DNA of 23,218 bases, from positions 1 through 23,218 of the forward strand of contig JBOFFC010000173.1 of the NCBI GenBank assembly GCA_051648405.1, in the 5' to 3' direction. Positions within the stretch are counted from its first letter, which is position 1. Each line of letters begins with the position of its first letter. Below are positions 1-6,333 of the stretch, one piece after another. The notes under the pieces are model-generated. The model saw only the letters and a list, made by a program, of their open reading frames with translations. It had not been told where the DNA came from and searched no databases. The translations under genes and the position numbers were made by a program. Source of the stretch: JBOFFC01 sp051648405. Its GTDB lineage: Bacteria; Planctomycetota; Planctomycetia; Pirellulales; Lacipirellulaceae.

Positions 1-62
1 CCCTCGCCACGGTCGTACGCCGCAACGATCCGCTCTCGCAGGTCCATCGAAATCGCTTGCAT
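1..62 (-). CDS. IS630-family transposase, N-terminal fragment (runs off the left edge)
   Basis: Reading the minus strand from 62, the first 20 codons give MQAISMDLRERIVAAYDRGE, the typical opening of IS630-family (DDE, mariner-related) transposases, where this stretch begins an N-terminal helix-turn-helix that binds the element ends. The start is well supported: AAGGAGG (69-75 on the plus strand, read in reverse) lies 6 nt before the ATG, an unusually good ribosome binding site for this window. A second in-frame ATG five codons later (MDLRER) is also possible. Only the N-terminus is present, so catalytic residues cannot be checked. The family call rests on N-terminal resemblance alone and is fairly confident. 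Confidence 0.75.
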   Translation of the reverse strand, partial: MQAISMDLRERIVAAYDRGE

Positions 63-115
63 CACCGTCCTCCTTGGTTGGACAACGGTCTACCCAAACT
101 CCACTCCTGGCGCTA
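1..115 (-). mobile_element. 5' end of an IS630-like insertion sequence, inserted in a protease gene
   Basis: The transposase start is only about 50 nt from the point where the neighbouring protease reading frame collapses (113-117). This fits the short terminal region of an IS630 element. IS630/Tc1-mariner elements insert at and duplicate TA dinucleotides, and TATA (114-117) sits at the proposed junction. The inner sequence just inside (about 80-113) would hold the terminal inverted repeat, but its partner is outside the window. The exact boundary is inferred to within a few bases. Confidence 0.6.
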
Positions 116-706
116 TACCAAGTTCGAAAGTGCTGTAACGACCAGCGTGTTGCCGTAAGCGTTGGCGATCCAGTCGACTCCTCTCGTGAAGTAGCTGGTG
201 CCGTCGGTCGTGTTGAAGTTGGCACCCGTCCCGTAGCTCATGTTGATTGCTCTTACATCCCGTGAGTTACGCCGCGCGACGTGATTCAGAGATGTCACCT
301 GCAAAACGGGGTCGCCGTCAGGGGCCGCTGACGAGTAGAGGCTCGCGTTTGGCGCCACGCCGGCCAAGGCGCCGCCGTTCTGGGAGATCATGACCCCGGC
401 CACTCGCAGTGCGTGCTCGCCGACGTCACCTGTTGCGTCCGCCACCTCGGGCGACAGATTGTACCTAAACACGGCGGTCGGGACCACGTCGTCGTGCCTG
501 AACGCGGCCGCGTCCGTCCCGGCTCTCCCAGGGCGACCCGGTTCAACCTGGCCAATGGCGATGCCCGCCCCGTTGAGACTGAGGGGGGCGGCCCGGAGAG
601 CCGAGGCGTTGATGCCCCCCGAGCCGATCGTTCCGCTACTCGCCGCAGCACACGATGCGATAACCAAAGGGCCGCACGCGACCAACGCGAACATCCGAGC
701 GACCAT
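113..706 (-). pseudogene. Subtilisin-like (S8) secreted protease, truncated by the IS630 element
   Basis: The 197-codon frame opens with a signal peptide whose end, VIASC, also matches a lipobox (possible lipoprotein, Cys at about residue 19). It then shows S8-type landmarks: GIAIGQVEPGRPG, where the catalytic Asp strand normally lies; EHALRVAGVM, the HxxxVAG region with the catalytic His; GVAPNA; and INMSYG. The frame ends at TLVVTALSNLV, just where S8 enzymes read VVxAAGN (oxyanion Asn), so the catalytic Ser segment and any C-terminal sorting signal are missing. The break coincides with the IS630 end. A GGGGGAG stretch upstream supports the ATG at 706. It lies 16 nt after the gene at 723-1370 and was probably cotranscribed with it. 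The rest of the gene may lie beyond the element. Confidence 0.7.
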
Positions 707-722
707 GGCCTACTCCCCCAGG

Positions 723-1370
723 TCAGTTGACGCGGAACGCGAACGACGAGCTCACATGACGGTCTTTCCATTGGTCGTCAACGTCTGTGAACCCTGCTCC
801 GACCGCGTCCTCTGTCAGCGGCTTAGCCGACACCTCGACGCGGTACTGACCCGCCGGCAAATCCCCGAGCGGAACCAAAGCAAGGTGCATGCTCAGGTCC
901 TTCGTGAGATGCGGAATCAAGTCGTACTTCACCGCAACGTTGGACCCAGATCGCGTTATCTCCTTCAGGTGGACATATCGCGGCGAATATGCTGTGAAGA
1001 AAAAAAGGCTCACGCCGTCGTCCCCGGCCAGCCCCTTGGCGCCGCGGGACTTATCGACTTGCTTTGTGAAAACGCGAAAGACGTTGACAAGGGCGTCGAG
1101 CCCGGACCCTTGCACCGCCATCGCCTCGCCTACCGGGCTGCCTCGTCGGCGCTCAATCCCCCGGGCAACGATCGCGAGCAGCGACTCTTGCTCGTTACCC
1201 ATCGGTGGGTACCGCTTGTCAAACTCTTTCTGCAATTCGTGGATGTCACGCGTGCCTGGCATGTCGTGAGCCCACACCGTCTCCAGCGGGATCGAGATCG
1301 CCTCTATGGGCTCGGTGGCACTCACCGTCCCCGCCGCTGCGAGCACCATCACTAGCGCGACAGCCTTCAT
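723..1370 (-). CDS. Secreted protein of unknown function, 215 aa
   Basis: I do not recognise a family. The ATG at 1370 is chosen over an upstream in-frame start at 1487 because it begins a clean signal peptide (MKAVALVMVLAAAGTVSA, then TEPIEA) and has GGAG 8 nt before it. The mature part is soluble and mixed in character. The C-terminal third (GDLPAGQYRVEV ... SSSFAFRV) looks like a beta-sandwich edge of the kind seen in secreted planctomycete proteins. No catalytic motif, cysteine pair or transmembrane segment is visible after the signal. It is the first gene of a two-gene unit with the truncated protease (gap 16 nt), so it may once have been a partner, propeptide-like inhibitor or substrate of that protease; this is inference from position only. 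Confidence 0.65.
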   Translation of the reverse strand: MKAVALVMVLAAAGTVSATEPIEAISIPLETVWAHDMPGTRDIHELQKEFDKRYPPMGNEQESLLAIVARGIERRRGSPVGEAMAVQGSGLDALVNVFRVFTKQVDKSRGAKGLAGDDGVSLFFFTAYSPRYVHLKEITRSGSNVAVKYDLIPHLTKDLSMHLALVPLGDLPAGQYRVEVSAKPLTEDAVGAGFTDVDDQWKDRHVSSSFAFRVN

Positions 1371-1511
1371 ACGCCACGCTCCAGAATTGAGGCATAAAGC
1401 GAGTCGAGCGACGTTACTCGGCCCAAGGTACCCGAAACTCTCGGCTGGCTGTGGTAGCAGTCGAGGACGCCTGGCGGAGAAGGCCACGGAAAATCAACAG
1501 ATCCCGGCGTC

Positions 1512-1970
1512 TTATGGGCCGCACTGTGCCCAGCGGGGCCGAAGCTGTCTCGAAGTGTTCGGCGGCCGTCCCCGAGCGCCACGACAACGGCGTACAACGA
1601 TGTCCACCTCGATGGTATCCCCGTTCGCCAGGGGGTCAACCTTTTGCGGCCGGGTCACGCGGCCTTCAAGGCGGCGGGCGTACTTGACGTAGGTCGCCCT
1701 GCTCCCACCTCTCGGGCGGGAGAACTCGGCGACCCGTTCGGCCTCGGAAGCGAAGCGTTCGTCGTCGCGGAGCCGGGCCACCAGCAGCGTCTTGGCCGGG
1801 AGGAACTTCGCGCCGATCACCCCCACCCAATCGATCCCCGCCGCGTTGAGCTCGGCCGCCCGGACGTAGTGCCGCATCGAGGGCTCGGCGATCAGGCTCA
1901 GGTGACGGCCGATCCAGGCGTAGACCTCCTCGGCCTCGAACCACTCGCCGACGTGGCGATGGACGCTCAC
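1512..1970 (-). CDS. Orphan ORF coupled to the Gfo/Idh/MocA-like gene, 152 aa, possibly eroded at the 3' end
   Basis: The GTG start at 1970 overlaps the stop of the upstream oxidoreductase gene in a GTGA arrangement, suggesting translational coupling. Residues 1-105 look protein-like: an aromatic/acidic helix (HVGEWFEAEEVYAWIGRHL), PSMRHYVRAAEL, and a basic end (GGSRATYVKYARRLE) that could bind nucleic acid. From about residue 120 the composition becomes Arg/Pro/Gly-rich and low in information (RRCRGARGRPP), as if the original end was lost and the frame now reads noncoding sequence. No signal peptide or membrane segment is seen. It may be the C-terminal module of a larger protein. I do not assign a function, and the gene could be a remnant. 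Confidence 0.45.
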   Translation of the reverse strand: MSVHRHVGEWFEAEEVYAWIGRHLSLIAEPSMRHYVRAAELNAAGIDWVGVIGAKFLPAKTLLVARLRDDERFASEAERVAEFSRPRGGSRATYVKYARRLEGRVTRPQKVDPLANGDTIEVDIVVRRCRGARGRPPNTSRQLRPRWAQCGP

Positions 1971-3034
1971 CCCGGCGTGCAGTCCACCTTAAGCCCCGTC
2001 GCCGCGCTCTTGCGCGCCGCGAGGACGATCGTCAGCGCGCGGAAGGCGTCTTCCAGGCTCGAGGAGCGCAGCACCAGGCTCGAAACGCTGCGGTGGAACT
2101 CCATCAGCAGTTGCTCGCCCAGCGGGCGTTCGTGCTCGAGCGACTCGGTGTGCTGGCCGGCGCCGTCGAACCAGACGAGCTGGCTCGGCAGGTCGACGAA
2201 CGCCACGCCGTTCTCGCAGACGACCTGCAAGTCGGCCGGGCGCCGGAAGGAGGCCGCTTCGGTCCACGCTTGTTGCACGTAGCCGCCGCAGGCGATTTGG
2301 GCGAACGGGCAGGGGTCTTCGAGGCCGGCCGGCCGCTTGATGCCGGGGGTCGCTTGGCCGAACTCGAGCGTAACCAGGGTGTAGTCTTCGCGCCCCCCGG
2401 ACGAGCAGCTTCGCTTCACCAAGGCGCCGCTGGCGTCGGTCGCCAAGGCTTCGTGCCGCGTGCCGGTGACGGCGGTCGCCTCGCGGCCGACCACGTAGCG
2501 GCACCAGTCGACCATCTCGATCAGGCGGCGGGTGTGGCTCGTGGCGCCCTCGCCGGCCGACTTGGGCGCCCCCAGGCGCTCGTTGCAGAACAGGAGTCGC
2601 GGCGGGCCGAGCCGCGTCGCGATCAGCTCCTTGAGGCGGATCGTCGCCGGGGCGAGGCGGTGCGGCAGCTCGGCCATGAACGCCACGCCCGACTGGCGGA
2701 CGCGGGCCTGAAGCTCCGTCGCCTCGTCGGCGCGCATCTCAACCGAAGCGCCGCAGTAGACCGCCTTGCCGGCGTCGCAGGCGGCCAGGATCGGCAGCGC
2801 GCCGAACCACCGGCCAGAGAGCAGCAGCACGGCATCGACGTCGTCGGCGGTCGCTAGGGCGCGGAACCCGTCGATGCTGCGGGCGCGGAGCTCGGCGGCG
2901 ACCTGGTCGGCGCGGTGCGCCACCGGGTCGCAGACCGCACGGACCTCGAACCGGCTGGCGAGCGCGCTGAGCGCCGGCCGATGGCGGGTGATCCACGTGG
3001 GCCCCAGCCCAACGAGCCCCACTCGAAGCTTCAA
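1967..3034 (-). CDS. Gfo/Idh/MocA-like NAD(P)-dependent oxidoreductase, atypical active site
   Basis: The 355-aa protein starts with a Rossmann NAD(P) site (VGLVGLGPTW, residues 5-14) and a CDP motif at 35-37 at the end of the second strand, as in Gfo/Idh/MocA proteins, which oxidise or reduce sugars and cyclitols. Length is normal for the family. The usual EKP motif, whose Lys is catalytic, is absent: the matching position reads YCGASVEM (93-100). MVDWCRYVVG falls where the substrate-binding helix is expected. It may therefore be a non-catalytic or altered-chemistry member. The TTG start at 3034 is supported by GGAG about 9 nt upstream. It is cytosolic, with no signal peptide. Its 3' end overlaps the next ORF by 4 nt. 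The substrate is unknown. Confidence 0.85.
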   Translation of the reverse strand: MKLRVGLVGLGPTWITRHRPALSALASRFEVRAVCDPVAHRADQVAAELRARSIDGFRALATADDVDAVLLLSGRWFGALPILAACDAGKAVYCGASVEMRADEATELQARVRQSGVAFMAELPHRLAPATIRLKELIATRLGPPRLLFCNERLGAPKSAGEGATSHTRRLIEMVDWCRYVVGREATAVTGTRHEALATDASGALVKRSCSSGGREDYTLVTLEFGQATPGIKRPAGLEDPCPFAQIACGGYVQQAWTEAASFRRPADLQVVCENGVAFVDLPSQLVWFDGAGQHTESLEHERPLGEQLLMEFHRSVSSLVLRSSSLEDAFRALTIVLAARKSAATGLKVDCTPG

Positions 3035-3204
3035 GCGTGCGTCTCCAACGACTTCCCGCGCGGGCCCCCCGCCGTGCGTCGTTCACCACAGAGGCGAACA
3101 ACGCGGGGGCCGCCTGACGACCTACGCCCGGCCGCCGGAGAGTATAGCGACTCGCGGCCGACGCCCCAAAGCTGTTTCCCAATAAAGGGTTATCGCCGGG
3201 GATG
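3035..3204. other. Intergenic region upstream of the oxidoreductase
   Basis: No gene is seen between the oxidoreductase start and the 158-bp repeat that begins near 3205. On the minus strand a TATACT hexamer (3141-3146) could be a -10 element about 105 nt before the TTG start, but no good -35 partner is visible, so a promoter here is only a suggestion. Confidence 0.4.
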
Positions 3205-3362
3205 CGAGCGGTCTGTTGGCGCTGCAACGGGCCGCGTCGTCGCACGGAGGCGATGTCGAAGCCGCGGCCTTTCCGCCGGGGCTTCGCGAGCCGCGAGCGG
3301 CTCGGCCGGGAGCTTGGCGAGGTTTAAGAACGCCACGACGGCGTTCTTAAGCGGGTACTCAG
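3205..3362. repeat. Structured dispersed repeat, copy 1 (degenerate ends)
   Basis: This stretch aligns without any gap to 21598-21755 (constant offset 18393); over the core 3245-3347 I count 16 mismatches in 103 positions. It keeps three hairpins: 3259-3269 with 3274-3284 (imperfect), the GAGCCG/CGGCTC stem near 3290-3305, and a perfect 11-bp stem 3324-3334/3340-3350 with loop ACGAC. The outer terminal inverted repeat seen in copy 2 is eroded here, mostly on the right side. The right end overlaps the stop codon of the FGE-like gene (3359-3361), so the last hairpin may also shape the 3' end of that transcript, although no U-tract follows it. Confidence 0.8.
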
Positions 3363-4648
3363 TCGATCAGCTTGCTGACCTCGGGGTCGGCCAGCTCCTT
3401 GATCGCCGCCGGGAGCTGGGCCCCGACGCGCCCCTGCTTGCCGCGCCCTTCGGCGAGGCGTTCACGCACGGCGTTGGCGATCTTGGGGGTCTGGTCGTCC
3501 CAAACGAGCGGCTTGTCGGCGTCGGCGATCCCCTCCAGCGGGCGGACGAGGCGGAAGCCGACCCCCGTCGAGGGGTAGTCGGCGAACCACCAGGGGCTCG
3601 CCGGGAGGTTCGGGTCGGACGACTTCCACTCCGGGTCGTCGGTCGCCAGCCGCGTGGCGAGCCGCACGTCGGCCGGGTCGTCGTCCCACCAGCCCCCCTT
3701 GGCGATAACCGGGAACGCCGTGACGGGCCAGGCGACCGCGTCGCGCCAGGCGAGCTTCTTGCCGACGAGGTCCGCGCGGCCTTCGGGGAGGTGGGCGTCG
3801 AGCACCAGTTCGGCGACGTTCCCCAGGGTGTCGTACAGGCCCCAGGCGTTGGGGGCCTTCTCCGCAACTTGGTGCGCGGCGTAGTCCGAGTTGTCGGCGT
3901 GCCAGGCCAGCTCGTCGAGGTCGAGCTCCTCGTCCTCGAGCGCCGTATCGACGTCGCTCCCCGCGTGGGCCGCGTAGAGCCATTCCGCCTCGCTCGGGAC
4001 GCGGTACTCGCTGCCGGTGACCGCGCTGAGCCACTTGGTGTACTGCTTGGCGCCGTAGAGCGTCATCGAGACCGCCGGCAGCCCCGGGTCTTCACCCGAC
4101 TCGTAGGTCGTGCTGGGGTCGTACAGCGGCGTCGGGGCGGTGACCGCATCGACAACGGGCCCCTCGCCGCCGGGGGCGACCATCGCCCAGCGGAGCGCGT
4201 CGCGCTGGGCGAGCAGTGCCTCGATCTTGTCGGCCTGCGTGACCTGCAACGTGCGGAGCTGCTTGAGCCTGGCGAACTGCTTGTCGAGCTGCATGTATTG
4301 GCGGTACTCGGCCCACGTCACCTCGCAACGGCCGACCCACATCGGGGGGACGGTGACCTCGGCGTACTGCGGCTCGTCGGCGTCCTCGGCCGCGACGTTC
4401 AGCCGCACCGTCCCGCCGGGGATCGGGATCATCGCGAACTCGACGTCGGTCCCCGGGACCTTCTGCGTGTACGCGACCATGCAGCGGTCGCCGAGCTCTA
4501 CGGCCCGCTCGCCGTCTGGCGTTTCGAGCGCGATCCCGACCTGCTCGCCTGCAACCGACGGCGCAGCGCCGGGCGCGGCGGCCGCAGCAAACGCCGTCGC
4601 GCGACCGAACGAGAGAACGAGCAAGACCAGAGCGGCGAGGGGGTGCAT
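3359..4648 (-). CDS. Secreted FGE/sulfatase-modifying-factor-like domain protein
   Basis: A 429-aa protein with a signal peptide (MHPLAALVLLVLSFG, A-rich cleavage region near residue 25) and an FGE-sulfatase fold (PF03781 type). Landmarks in order: MIPIPGGTVRL (73-83), MWVGRCEVTWAEY (103-115), VSMTLYGAKQYTKWLS (193-208), YRVPSEAEWLYAA (215-227), WGLYDTLGNVAEL (269-281), AKGGWWDD (316-323) and GVGFRLVRP (362-370). Between 115 and 190 is a charged, probably helical insert. Only two cysteines are present (56, 108), neither at the C-terminal redox site of true formylglycine-generating enzymes, so sulfatase activation is unlikely; such domains also serve as binding or lectin-like folds. A GTG start at 4735 would overlap the maf gene but adds an Arg-rich leader; the ATG at 4648 gives a proper signal peptide. 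No clear ribosome binding site is visible. Confidence 0.85.
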   Translation of the reverse strand: MHPLAALVLLVLSFGRATAFAAAAAPGAAPSVAGEQVGIALETPDGERAVELGDRCMVAYTQKVPGTDVEFAMIPIPGGTVRLNVAAEDADEPQYAEVTVPPMWVGRCEVTWAEYRQYMQLDKQFARLKQLRTLQVTQADKIEALLAQRDALRWAMVAPGGEGPVVDAVTAPTPLYDPSTTYESGEDPGLPAVSMTLYGAKQYTKWLSAVTGSEYRVPSEAEWLYAAHAGSDVDTALEDEELDLDELAWHADNSDYAAHQVAEKAPNAWGLYDTLGNVAELVLDAHLPEGRADLVGKKLAWRDAVAWPVTAFPVIAKGGWWDDDPADVRLATRLATDDPEWKSSDPNLPASPWWFADYPSTGVGFRLVRPLEGIADADKPLVWDDQTPKIANAVRERLAEGRGKQGRVGAQLPAAIKELADPEVSKLID

Positions 4649-4724
4649 AAGCAGGAGGTCCACGTTGTTTGAGCGGCAGCAGGGTTCCCCCCCGAAAGGC
4701 CGGCGCCGGGGGCGAGACCGAGCA

Positions 4725-5387
4725 TTATCCTTCACCGTCGGGGGTTAAGAAACAGCCTCGGGACGCCAGCAAACGGCGAACGACCTCCATCGGCAGGCCG
4801 ACGACGTTCGACTCGCTACCGCGGAGGACGTGCACAAACCCTAGGCCGTCCTGGTAGCCGAAGGCGCCCGCTTTCCCCTCCCAGGCCCCCGATTCGACGT
4901 AATCGTCGATCCACTGGTCGGAGAGGGGGTCCATCGTCAGGACGGTGGTCTCGAACAGCCGCGTAATCGGCCCGGGCCCGGTCGCCGACGAAACCGCCAG
5001 GGCGATCCCGGTGTAAACGCGGTGCTCGCGGCCGCTGAGCGAGCGCAGCATCTGGCGGGCGTGGGCCTCGTCGGCCGGCTTGCCAAGGATCGTCCCGCCG
5101 CACTCGGCGACGGTGTCGGCGGCCAACACGACCGCGCCTGCCGCGGGGGGGCTCGCCTCCCCTACGGCGAACCGGTCGAGGACGTCCCGCAGCTTGCGGT
5201 CGGCGAGGTCGATCACCAGCTCGGCCGGCCCGCAGTTGGTGCACAGCCCGCACTCCTCGGCACCCGGGCGCGGCGGCACGACCCGCGGCGCGTAGCCGGC
5301 CGCGACGAGCAGCTCGCGGCGGCGCGGCGAACCGCTGGCCAGCACAAGCTCGACAGACGACACTGCGGGCTCCACTCGGTCACTCAT
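4725..5387 (-). CDS. maf: Maf family nucleoside triphosphate pyrophosphatase
   Basis: The 220-aa protein has the Maf signatures: LASGSPRRRELL (16-27), LAADTVAECGGTILGKP (88-104), LSGREHRVYTGIAL (117-130), ESGAWEGKAGAFGYQDGLG (165-183) and GSESNVVGLPME (190-201). Maf proteins hydrolyse dTTP/UTP or modified nucleotides to monophosphates in the cytosol and help clean the nucleotide pool. Between residues 45 and 53 is a Cys-rich insert (ECGLCTNCG) ahead of the helix ELVIDLADRKL; this could bind a metal and is not part of the minimal family. The ATG at 5387 starts close to the domain; a TTG at 5447 would add 20 residues with no domain content. The gene is divergent from the RluA-type gene and lies just upstream of the FGE-like gene on the same strand. 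Confidence 0.9.
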   Translation of the reverse strand: MSDRVEPAVSSVELVLASGSPRRRELLVAAGYAPRVVPPRPGAEECGLCTNCGPAELVIDLADRKLRDVLDRFAVGEASPPAAGAVVLAADTVAECGGTILGKPADEAHARQMLRSLSGREHRVYTGIALAVSSATGPGPITRLFETTVLTMDPLSDQWIDDYVESGAWEGKAGAFGYQDGLGFVHVLRGSESNVVGLPMEVVRRLLASRGCFLTPDGEG

Positions 5388-5482
5388 CGGAATGGGGCTC
5401 AAGTCGCGTCGCACCTTTGAGGGCGCCCGCGTGCCTGTCTCTCGCAACTAGCCTCTAGCCTCCAACCTCTACCAACTGCCCA

Positions 5483-6241
5483 GTGCGCGTCGTGTTCGAG
5501 GATAACCACCTGCTAGCCGTCGCCAAGCCCGCGGGGGTGGCGACGATGGGGGCGCTCGCCGGCGCCCCCTCGATGGTCGAACGGGCGAAGGAGTACCTCC
5601 GCGCCGAGTACGGCAAGGGGGGCGAGGTCTATCTGGGGGTCGTCAGCCGCCTCGATTCGCCGGTGAGCGGCGTGGTGCTCTTTGCGCGGACGTCGAAAGC
5701 CGCGGCCCGGCTCACGGCGGCGTTCGCTTCGCACCGCGTCGAGAAGCGTTACTTGGCGGTTGTCGAGGGGGAGGCGGCGGAGCGCGACGAGCTCGTCCAC
5801 TTCCTCCGCCACGACGACCGCAACCACCGCGTCCACGCGACGCACGAGGGGGCTTCGGGCGCTCAACAAGCCAAACTTCGCTACCGGCGCCTAGCGCGAC
5901 GCAACGACCGGAGCTTGCTCGAGGTCGAGCTCCTGACCGGCCGCAAGCACCAGGTCCGCGTCCAACTCGCCAAGGCGGGCCTGCCGATCGCGGGGGACAT
6001 CAAGTACGGCGCGAGCTCGCGGTGGGGCGAGGGGATCGGCCTCCACTCGTGGCGGCTCGGGCTCGACCACCCGGTGCGCCACGAGGCACTGGTGATGGGG
6101 GTCGAGCCCCCCCCCGCTTGGAACAACGCGATGGCTAAGTTCGGGGTGCTCGAAGCCGCCAACCCGCTGGCGACGGCCGACACCGAGTTCCGCACGATCG
6201 TCGCCGAGCGGTTCGGGAAACCCGGGAACGGAGGTTCCTAG
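5483..6241 (+). CDS. RluA-family RNA pseudouridine synthase
   Basis: A 252-aa enzyme without an S4 domain. Motif I (VFEDNHLLAVAKPAGV, 4-19), the catalytic loop SRLDSPVSGVVLFART (55-70, catalytic Asp58) and motif III (LLTGRKHQVRVQLAKAGLPI, about 165-185) are clear. Family members convert specific uridines in rRNA or tRNA to pseudouridine in the cytosol; the exact target cannot be read from sequence. The usual HRLD reads SRLD here. The start is a GTG at 5483 with no visible ribosome binding site. A run of nine C at 6107-6115 encodes the EPPPAW segment near the C-terminus. A weak inverted repeat (TAGCTG ... CAGCTA) follows the stop. The gene is divergent from maf with a short shared upstream region. 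Confidence 0.9.
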   Translation: MRVVFEDNHLLAVAKPAGVATMGALAGAPSMVERAKEYLRAEYGKGGEVYLGVVSRLDSPVSGVVLFARTSKAAARLTAAFASHRVEKRYLAVVEGEAAERDELVHFLRHDDRNHRVHATHEGASGAQQAKLRYRRLARRNDRSLLEVELLTGRKHQVRVQLAKAGLPIAGDIKYGASSRWGEGIGLHSWRLGLDHPVRHEALVMGVEPPPAWNNAMAKFGVLEAANPLATADTEFRTIVAERFGKPGNGGS

Positions 6242-6333
6242 CTGCCCGTTCGCGCGGGGGTCAGCTAGGCTTAAGTATCGAGTACGCTCCGACCCGCACC
6301 CTTGGTCCCGCTCCCCTTGGCTTCGCCCACAGC

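Noticed and set aside
3359..4648. An active sulfatase-activating enzyme
   Set aside because: The catalytic cysteine pair is missing and no sulfatase gene lies nearby.
2915..4672. 585-codon plus-strand ORF opposite the FGE-like and oxidoreductase region
   Set aside because: Arg/Val/Gly/Asp-rich translation with no domain; it is antisense to clear genes and crosses the repeat. A GC-bias shadow.
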